Assembly: GCF_003583985.1 (NCBI RefSeq)
Contig: NZ_QXML01000016.1
Coordinates: 1-37,316, forward strand
DNA: 37,316 nucleotides
Origin: Algoriphagus lacus
GTDB lineage: Bacteria; Bacteroidota; Bacteroidia; Cytophagales; Cyclobacteriaceae
Reading direction: 5' to 3'
In this document: positions 31,805-37,316 of the stretch, piece after piece
How the letters are laid out: each line of letters opens with the position of its first letter
Position numbering within the stretch: position 1 is the first letter of the stretch
Made by a program: the position numbers and the translations under genes
The notes under the pieces: generated by a model
Seen by the model: the letters and a program-made list of their open reading frames with translations, nothing else
The model's database searches: none
Told to the model about the DNA's origin: nothing

Positions 31805-32245
31805 AGGTTAGTTAAAATCATCAAACTAATATTTATTCAAACTCAATTAAGTTGTGGTGAAATGCTTTTTTTAGTATATAAAAAAAACAATAAAAAATAG
31901 GATTAAAAATGAGTACAAAAATTGCTGGATGGTTAACTTTACCATCGAGTTTTTAGGGGAATGCCTCAAATTTTGCTTTTGAGACCCTTTTTTAAACGAT
32001 AAACCCAATACTGCCTGATGATCAATGATTTCAGGCATTTCAAACGATCCGGCTAAGTCCGAGCAGACAAAAAAGCATTAGAGGGTATTTAAGGGGAGGA
32101 ATGTTCAGCTTTCTGTCTTAAATCCATCTCATTTTCCGCTTTTTTTTCTCAGCCTGGGACTGAAAGGGCGAAGCTGTGCATATGGTCGGAGTTTAACCTT
32201 AAACTTAAAATCCAAGACCTCGAACTCCGAACCCGAATCCGAACA
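31805..32245. other. Gene-free interval before the glycan cluster
   Basis: The interval contains a 15-codon frame (ATG at 31909) and a CTCAAA/TTTGAG hairpin followed by T residues near 31966-31995 that could act as a terminator. The last ~100 bases should contain the manC promoter. No repeats of the GTTAAACG family occur here, in contrast to every junction further right except the fcl-glycosyltransferase one. Confidence 0.45.
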
Positions 32246-33241
32246 ATGAAAACAATAAATGTGATCCTCTCCGGTGGTGTCGGTTCCCGACTCTGGCCAT
32301 TGTCCAGAAAGACCCGGCCTAAGCAGTACCTACCGATTTTTGAAGGTCAAACACTATTTCAAAAGACCGTTCACCGAAATAGGGAGTTTTGCAGTTCTTT
32401 AATGGTAGTCGGTAATTGTGATAATTACGAGCTTTCCAGGTTGGATCTGATTAATGAAGGTTTGGAATACTATAAGGAAATCATCGAAGCCTGCCCCCGA
32501 AATACCGCCGCAGCGATTGCCTTTGCAGCATTTGCCTCAAATCCGGAAGATATTTTGTTTGTGACCCCTTCGGATCACTTGATTCAATCCGATGAACACT
32601 ACAAATCGGCAGTATTAAGAGCTATTCAGTTGGCCAAAGAAGGGCATCTCGTGACTTTTGGTCTTCAGCCTACCAAGCCGGAAACGGGCTTTGGCTACCT
32701 TGAATCCAAAGGGGAAGAAGTTCTGAGTTTTAGGGAAAAGCCTGATTTGGATACTGCAAGGCATTTTCTGGAAAAGGGCACTTTTTATTGGAATTCAGGG
32801 ATGTTTTGTTTCCAGGCTGGAGTTTATTTGGAGGAACTCAGGATATCCGAACCGGAATTGTTTCGAACTTCCAAATTGGCTTTTGAAAATTCTGAGAATG
32901 GTAAACTGAATCTGGATTTGTCCCTTCAGATACCTTCAATTTCCGTGGACTATGCGGTGATGGAAAAATCCACAAAGATCCGAATGGTACCTTCCGCCTT
33001 TAATTGGTCAGATATGGGCTCTTTTGAATCCATTTATGATTATTTCGATCACCAAGGCTATCCAAAAGATGAGGATGGAAACATGGTCATTGGAACGGAC
33101 ATCCACACCGAATTCACCGGAATGAAAAATGCCCTCTTGATCCAAACACCGGATGCCATTTTAGTACTTCAAAAAGAAAAGGCTCAGGATGTAAAGAAAG
33201 TATATGAGCGCCTGGAAAAGGAAAAGCCGGAGTTGGTATAA
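32246..33241 (+). CDS. manC: Mannose-1-phosphate guanylyltransferase
   Basis: The 331-residue enzyme makes GDP-mannose from mannose-1-phosphate and GTP in the cytoplasm. The N-terminal pyrophosphorylase signature VILSGGVGSRLWPLSRKTRPKQ is intact. It is followed by the conserved TPSDHLI block near 112, FREKPD near 160, and WNSGMFCF near 183. The C-terminal phosphomannose isomerase domain of bifunctional ManC proteins is absent. With gmd and fcl downstream it supplies GDP-mannose for GDP-L-fucose. The stop codon is followed at once by the GTTAAACGTTAA-type repeat. Confidence 0.9.
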   Translation: MKTINVILSGGVGSRLWPLSRKTRPKQYLPIFEGQTLFQKTVHRNREFCSSLMVVGNCDNYELSRLDLINEGLEYYKEIIEACPRNTAAAIAFAAFASNPEDILFVTPSDHLIQSDEHYKSAVLRAIQLAKEGHLVTFGLQPTKPETGFGYLESKGEEVLSFREKPDLDTARHFLEKGTFYWNSGMFCFQAGVYLEELRISEPELFRTSKLAFENSENGKLNLDLSLQIPSISVDYAVMEKSTKIRMVPSAFNWSDMGSFESIYDYFDHQGYPKDEDGNMVIGTDIHTEFTGMKNALLIQTPDAILVLQKEKAQDVKKVYERLEKEKPELV

Positions 33242-33242
33242 A

Positions 33243-33271
33243 GGTTAACCGTTAATGGTTAAACGTTAATT
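33243..33271. repeat. GTTAA-type local repeat 1
   Basis: The words GGTTAACC, GGTTAA and GTTAAACGTTAA fill the junction between the manC stop and the next start. The same words recur at 33680-33705, 35737-35850, 36808-36891 and 37069-37112. Confidence 0.6.
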
Positions 33272-33655
33272 GTGGCTCGAATTGAAAGCTTTGAGGAGTT
33301 GGAAGTTTGGCAATTAGCGAGAGAATTATGTTTGCTAGTTAAAAAGCTAAGCTCTAAGGGACCATTCTTAAAAGATTTCAAATTTTCAAGTCAAATTAAT
33401 TCAGCAGTCGGTTCTGTTATGGATAATATTGCAGAGGGGTTTGAAAGAGATGGAAATAAGGAATTCATTAATTTTCTTTATATAGCCAAGGGTTCAAATG
33501 GTGAAGTACGATCCCAATCTTATAAAGCCTTAGACTGGGAATACATTTCACCGAAAGAACAATCTGAAGTTTTGACATTAACTGAAAAGTTAAAATTTAA
33601 AATCCAGGCATTTATCTCTGTTCTCAAAAACAGTGGATTCAAAGGTTACAAGTAA
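33272..33655 (+). CDS. Four-helix-bundle (S23-type) protein
   Basis: The 127-residue protein starts ARIESFEELEVWQLARELC, continues to the family hallmark NIAEGFERDGNKEFINFLYIAKGSNGEVRSQ, and is wholly helical. These proteins form pentameric four-helix bundles similar to bAvd and are also known from 23S rRNA intervening sequences. Their cellular function is usually unknown. A GTG start is implied. The gene interrupts the nucleotide-sugar operon between manC and fcl and is flanked on both sides by local repeats, which suggests it was inserted as a unit. Confidence 0.8.
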   Translation: MARIESFEELEVWQLARELCLLVKKLSSKGPFLKDFKFSSQINSAVGSVMDNIAEGFERDGNKEFINFLYIAKGSNGEVRSQSYKALDWEYISPKEQSEVLTLTEKLKFKIQAFISVLKNSGFKGYK

Positions 33656-33679
33656 TCGCTTCGTTTGACGTTTTTCCTT

Positions 33680-33705
33680 TTAACGCTTAACAATTAACTC
33701 TTAAT
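33680..33705. repeat. GTTAA-type local repeat 2
   Basis: TTTTAACGCTTAACAATTAACTCTTAA-like words (CTTAAC and TTAACGC) fill the junction in front of fcl. They stop ~17 bp before its TTG start, where no ATG is available in frame. Confidence 0.5.
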
Positions 33706-33721
33706 TCATAATTTCCAAATT

Positions 33722-34696
33722 TTGCCAATCCGTTTAAACACCCGCATATACATCGCCGGCCATCGGGGTATGGTCGGTTCCGCAATTTGGAGAGCATTGG
33801 AAGCCAAAGGATATTCCAACCTGATTGGACGTACTTCCTCAGAATTGGATCTTAGAAACCAATCCGCTGTGTCCGATTTTTTCCATACCGAGAAACCGGA
33901 AGTGGTCATCGATGCAGCTGCCCGGGTAGGGGGTATATTGGCAAATAATACCTACCCCTATCAGTTTCTGATGGAGAATATGCAGATTCAAAACAATCTG
34001 ATCGATTCATCTCTTCAGGCCGATGTTCAGAAGTTTATCTTTCTGGGTTCCTCCTGTATCTATCCCAAGTTGGCATCACAACCCCTGAAGGAAGAATACC
34101 TGTTGACAGGTACTTTGGAGCCCACCAACGAATGGTATGCTATCGCGAAAATCACTGGTGTAAAGGCTTGCGAAGCGATCCGTAAACAGTTTGGAAAGGA
34201 TTACATTTCCCTGATGCCGACCAACTTGTATGGGCCCTTTGATAATTTTGATTTAACTACCTCCCATGTCCTCCCGGCCATGATTCGTAAGTTTCACAAT
34301 GCGAAAGTGTTTAGTGAAAAGTCTAGGGTTAGCGAGCCTGTCGAGCTATGGGGAAGTGGTAGCCCTATGAGGGAGTTTCTTTACGTGGAAGACCTTGCTG
34401 AGGCCGTAGTTTTTGCTTTGGATAATCAATTCAGGGACAATCTCTACAATGTGGGGACTGGTGAGGACCTGACCATCCGTGAACTTGCAGAACTTATCCA
34501 GAAAATCGTAGGCCATACCGGGGAAATCAAGTGGGATGCAAGCAAACCAGACGGTACTCCCCGCAAGCTGATGGATGTGTCCAAAATGGAACAAGCCGGA
34601 TGGAAGGCTAAAACAAGCCTGGAAGAGGGCGTCCGGAAGACGTATCAATGGTTCCTCGAGCATCAGGATTCCTTCAAAGAAGTCAAAATAGATTAG
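33722..34696 (+). CDS. fcl: GDP-L-fucose synthase
   Basis: The 324-residue enzyme (an NADPH-dependent epimerase/reductase) converts GDP-4-keto-6-deoxymannose to GDP-L-fucose. The nucleotide-binding motif GHRGMVGSAI is at 14-22. The SSCIYPKLASQPLKEEYLL block is near 108, and catalytic Tyr-Lys in WYAIAKITG near 139. The substrate-binding PTNLYGP block and SPMREFLYVEDLAEA follow. The apparent start is TTG, with no in-frame ATG for the preceding 20 codons; the upstream repeat may have replaced the original start. It acts after Gmd, encoded at the end of the cluster. Confidence 0.88.
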   Translation: MPIRLNTRIYIAGHRGMVGSAIWRALEAKGYSNLIGRTSSELDLRNQSAVSDFFHTEKPEVVIDAAARVGGILANNTYPYQFLMENMQIQNNLIDSSLQADVQKFIFLGSSCIYPKLASQPLKEEYLLTGTLEPTNEWYAIAKITGVKACEAIRKQFGKDYISLMPTNLYGPFDNFDLTTSHVLPAMIRKFHNAKVFSEKSRVSEPVELWGSGSPMREFLYVEDLAEAVVFALDNQFRDNLYNVGTGEDLTIRELAELIQKIVGHTGEIKWDASKPDGTPRKLMDVSKMEQAGWKAKTSLEEGVRKTYQWFLEHQDSFKEVKID

Positions 34697-34861
34697 TCCT
34701 TGGGTTCGGAAAATTTTCACCCTGATGTCCCCGAGTTGGCTCCGCTTGTACGAATGGAGAAGGAGAGGAATTAAGTCCAATTAATTTTGATCAAAGCACT
34801 TTTCTTGCAAGATTTCGATCAGTCTGATGATAGATTGTCTCAGACTGAATCAATAATCGAA

Positions 34862-35743
34862 ATGGAAGAAAATGTGAATTCATTCGAAGCGGGGTCAAAA
34901 CAAATTGCAGTACTGATTACCTGTTTCAACAGAGTCGCCACCACACTTCAATGTTTGGATCATTTGTTTCAGGCCACCCTTCCGGAAAATACTTCAATTG
35001 AGGTTTTTTTGGTGGATGATGGTTCCCCTGATTTGACAGGGCAGAAAGTGAAATCAAAATATCCCCAGGTGAATGTGATCCAAGGGGACGGAAACTTGTA
35101 CTGGAGTGGGGGGATGTACAAAGCCTGGGAGGAAGCAGCCAAATCAAAGGACTTTGATTTCTACCTCTGGTTGAATGACGATACCCATATTTTTCCGGAG
35201 GCAATTGTTGAATTGCTGAAGGATGCCGCCATAACCCATTCAAAAAGTTTGATTGTCGGTTCCTGCTTAAGCAACAAGGACAAGTCTTTTACCTATGGAG
35301 GCTATGTTGGAGAAGTTTCCCTCCTTCCCTCTGGAGTTCCTCAAAAATGTGACTTTACCAATGGGAATCTGGTTTTGGTTCCCAAGCATATTTACACCAA
35401 AATAGGAAACTTAAATAAGCGGTATATCCATTTATACGGTGATTATGATTACTCCATGAGAGTAAACCAGGCGGGCCTATCCTGTTATTCCAGTTCTCAG
35501 TTTTTGGCCACCTGTGAACCCAATGAAAAATCGTATTGGGGTACAGATGACATGAGTACCTGGCAAAAACTGAAGCTGCTCCATCATCCCAAGGGAATTG
35601 ATCTCAAAAGGGGATTTTATTTTAAAAAGTACCACTTTGGTACAAAGGTGGGAATCAAAGTAGTATTGGATGCCTATTTAAGGATCCTTACTCCAGCTCT
35701 TCACCGACTTATAAAAAGGAAAAAATCAAAGGTTAAGGGTTAA
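34862..35743 (+). CDS. Family 2 glycosyltransferase
   Basis: About 293 residues starting at the ATG at 34862; an in-frame TTG 25 codons earlier is less likely. GT-A features are clear: IAVLITCFNRVATTLQCLDHL at the N-terminus, VFLVDDGSPD near 50, and the metal-binding DXD-type WLNDDTHIFPEAI near 110. A NLVLVPKHIYTKIGNL block and YGDYDYSMRVNQAG follow near 205, as in rhamnosyltransferase-like GT2 enzymes. The C-terminal part (~235-293) ends in a basic tail (KRKKSKVKG) encoded by the start of a local repeat. It probably transfers a sugar onto a surface polysaccharide or LPS precursor on the cytoplasmic face. Confidence 0.85.
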   Translation: MEENVNSFEAGSKQIAVLITCFNRVATTLQCLDHLFQATLPENTSIEVFLVDDGSPDLTGQKVKSKYPQVNVIQGDGNLYWSGGMYKAWEEAAKSKDFDFYLWLNDDTHIFPEAIVELLKDAAITHSKSLIVGSCLSNKDKSFTYGGYVGEVSLLPSGVPQKCDFTNGNLVLVPKHIYTKIGNLNKRYIHLYGDYDYSMRVNQAGLSCYSSSQFLATCEPNEKSYWGTDDMSTWQKLKLLHHPKGIDLKRGFYFKKYHFGTKVGIKVVLDAYLRILTPALHRLIKRKKSKVKG

Positions 35744-35850
35744 TAGTTAAACATAATTGACCTGCAACCTATCACTTTTCTAATAAACGCTAACCGTTTA
35801 ACACTTAACTCTTAACATTCAACGCTTAACGTTTAACCCCTTGACGTGTT
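35737..35850. repeat. GTTAA-type local repeat 3
   Basis: Many GTTAA and TTAAC words (AGGTTAAGGGTTAATAGTTAAAC, AACCGTTTAACACTTAAC and ACGCTTAACGTTTAACCCC-like) fill the gap between the glycosyltransferase stop and gmd. The glycosyltransferase stop codon lies inside the repeat. Confidence 0.7.
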
Positions 35851-35874
35851 GATGATTAACTTCAAAATTCGCTC

Positions 35875-37080
35875 ATGACATCGAAGAAACATACCAAAGT
35901 CGCACTGATTACCGGAGTAACGGGTCAGGATGGTTCCTACCTTGCCGAACTTTTACTGGAAAAAGGCTACCAAGTCCACGGCATCAAGCGTCGGGCCTCG
36001 TCCTTCAATACCCAACGAATCGATCACCTATATCAGGATCTTCATGAGCGGCATGTGAATTTCGTGCTTCATTATGGGGACTTGACCGATTCCACCAATA
36101 TTATCCGGATCATCCAGGAAGTGCAGCCGGATGAGATTTATAATCTTGGTGCCATGTCCCATGTCAAAGTTTCCTTTGACTCCCCGGAGTATGTAGCCAA
36201 TGTGGATGGCATTGGTGCCCTTCGGATTTTGGAGGCAGTTCGAATTTTAGGGCTGGAAAAAAAGACCCGAATCTATCAGGCATCCACCTCCGAACTCTAC
36301 GGGGGTATGCCGGAAAACAAGAATGCTCAGGGTTTTTACGACGAGAATACTCCCTTTTATCCCCGCTCTCCCTATGGAGTGGCCAAAATCTATGGCTTTT
36401 GGATTACCAAAAACTACCGAGAGGCTTATAACATGTTTGCCTGCAACGGGATACTCTTCAACCACGAGTCTCCACGCAGAGGGGAAACCTTCGTGACCAG
36501 AAAGATTACCATGGCTGCAGCAGCCATTGCCATGGGTAAGCAGGACTGCCTGTACTTGGGTAATCTGGAGGCCCTTCGCGACTGGGGACATGCCAAGGAC
36601 TATGTCCGTGCGATGTGGCTGATCCTGCAGCAGGAAAAGCCTGAAGACTTCGTCATTGCCACCGGCAAAACCACCAAAGTCCGTGACTTTGTACAGATGG
36701 CCTTTGCTCACGTGGGATTCACGATCCGATGGGAGGGAACCGGCGTTGACGAAGTTGGAATTCTCGACCACATCGATGAGCAGAAATATTTCAAAGCAAC
36801 AGGGAAAGCGTTAAACGTTAAAATGTTAAGCGTTAAATCATTAAACGAAGCCACGGTTAACGATGAACGTTTAACGTTTAACGTCGGTCAGGTACTTGTG
36901 AAAGTAGACCCAAGATATTTCCGACCGACCGAAGTGGACCTCCTGATCGGCGACCCGACTAAATCCAAAACCAAACTGGGCTGGGAACCGGAATACGACC
37001 TTCAGGGACTTGTGGAGGATATGATGAGGGGAGATTTGAGTTTGCATCGACATGGGTATTTCATTCCAGTTAATGGTTAA
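35875..37080 (+). CDS. gmd: GDP-mannose 4,6-dehydratase
   Basis: The 401-residue enzyme has intact SDR motifs: ALITGVTGQDGSYLAELLL, the GDLTDSTNI block, YQASTSELYGG, YGVAKIYG with catalytic Tyr/Lys, and FNHESPRRGETFVTRKI. It ends with YFRPTEVDLLIGDPTKSKTKLGW. It removes water from GDP-mannose to give the 4-keto-6-deoxy intermediate used by GDP-L-fucose synthase. Typical length is about 370 residues; here residues 312-339 are extra, inserted after ATGK and before VLVKVDPRYF. The added residues are encoded by a palindromic GTTAAACG-type repeat. The last codons and stop (PVNG) also come from a repeat. Activity is not demonstrated, but all catalytic residues are kept. Confidence 0.9.
   Translation: MTSKKHTKVALITGVTGQDGSYLAELLLEKGYQVHGIKRRASSFNTQRIDHLYQDLHERHVNFVLHYGDLTDSTNIIRIIQEVQPDEIYNLGAMSHVKVSFDSPEYVANVDGIGALRILEAVRILGLEKKTRIYQASTSELYGGMPENKNAQGFYDENTPFYPRSPYGVAKIYGFWITKNYREAYNMFACNGILFNHESPRRGETFVTRKITMAAAAIAMGKQDCLYLGNLEALRDWGHAKDYVRAMWLILQQEKPEDFVIATGKTTKVRDFVQMAFAHVGFTIRWEGTGVDEVGILDHIDEQKYFKATGKALNVKMLSVKSLNEATVNDERLTFNVGQVLVKVDPRYFRPTEVDLLIGDPTKSKTKLGWEPEYDLQGLVEDMMRGDLSLHRHGYFIPVNG
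36808..36891 (+). repeat. GTTAA-type repeat inserted in frame in gmd
   Basis: The 84-base segment adds 28 codons to gmd without a frameshift. CGTTAAACGTT (36809-36819) is the exact reverse complement of AACGTTTAACG at 36866-36876, so the insert is palindromic. Its words are those of the intergenic repeats at 33243, 33680, 35737 and 37069. Confidence 0.85.
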
Positions 37081-37112
37081 ACTCATAAAAGGTGATCGTT
37101 AAAAGTTGAAGA
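37069..37112. repeat. GTTAA-type local repeat 5
   Basis: AGTTAATGGTTAAACTC and GTTAAAAG-like words begin within the last codons of gmd and run past its stop. The remaining bases to the window end (about 200) hold no gene. Confidence 0.55.
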
Positions 37113-37316
37113 GTTAAACTGAGTTCCTTTATTGAAAAACGATTAAGTCATCATTCTTTCCACTTTTTAATAATTCAGATGGTGAACTTTATGCTTTATC
37201 CGGCAAGGCTTAACCATTAACTACCTGAACTTCCTACAGAAATGTCTTTTAAAACAATGGGAACAGAATCCATTATAGATCATTCATTTCAGATTTTTCT
37301 TTTCATTCGTAAAGTG

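Noticed and set aside
31909..31956. 15-codon leader peptide with attenuator before manC
   Set aside because: A short frame followed by a hairpin is present, but no amino-acid bias or alternative pairing was seen, and the distance to manC is nearly 300 bases.
1..37316. CRISPR array, tRNA or rRNA genes, integrase or intact IS element
   Set aside because: Scanned for regularly spaced repeats, cloverleaf-like segments and transposase or integrase motifs; none was convincing. No attachment-site duplications were identified.

Overview
The window reads as a chromosomal accessory region of a Bacteroidota bacterium, probably a Cytophagales/Cyclobacteriaceae-like organism. That placement is my inference. 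It rests on a SusC/SusD pair with a TlpA-like partner, small proteins of the DUF6520 and DUF6266 types, a LytS/LytTR two-component pair, a four-helix-bundle (S23-type) gene, the near absence of Shine-Dalgarno sites, and a promoter matching the Bacteroidota TTTG / TAnnTTTG pattern. No tRNA, rRNA, CRISPR array or intact insertion sequence was found.

Region 1 (about 1-10.7 kb) looks like a defence or stress island. It holds: a class III nucleotidyl-cyclase-like protein overlapping a Beta-family protein; a convergent sce7726-type PD-(D/E)XK nuclease; DinD followed by a 43-residue basic ORF; a small hypothetical; a large WYL-like protein; a reverse transcriptase preceded by a structured non-coding segment; a TPR plus LA2681-type HEPN protein convergent with the RT; and a small putative DNA-binding protein with an inverted repeat in front of it. 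The most interesting element is the WYL / ncRNA / RT / HEPN block at 5.3-9.9 kb. A Bacteroidota-type promoter fires into a segment of about 375 nt closed by a perfect 12-bp inverted repeat (6487-6498 with 6850-6861), and the RT starts 15 nt later. This is the layout of RT-ncRNA antiviral systems such as DRT2 or retrons.

Region 2 (10.7-20 kb) is repeat-rich DNA leading into an envelope operon: a TlpA-like thioredoxin protein, SusC and SusD, facing a minus-strand DUF6520-type secreted peptide and a MauE/DoxX-like membrane protein. A dispersed palindromic repeat with CGTCATTGCGAGG ends lies upstream of the TlpA-like gene and also inside its reading frame, between the signal peptide and the mature protein.

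Region 3 (20-30 kb) has two related small putative DNA-binding genes flanking a LytS-type kinase, a LytTR regulator and an orphan class I lanthipeptide-type dehydratase (LanB). It is followed by a DUF6266-type protein, a distant relative of it, a DUF5675-type protein and two small membrane proteins, which could be a phage-derived or secretion/lysis-like set. About 1.2 kb of REP-like hairpins follows.

Region 4 (30-37.3 kb) carries a single-domain response regulator, an unknown protein, and a GDP-mannose/GDP-L-fucose surface-glycan cluster: manC, a four-helix-bundle gene, fcl, a family 2 glycosyltransferase and gmd. A second, local repeat family rich in GTTAAACGTTAA-like words fills most junctions here, supplies the stop region of two genes, and sits in frame inside gmd as a 28-codon insertion. 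The window therefore shows two unrelated repeat families inserted in frame in protein-coding genes.
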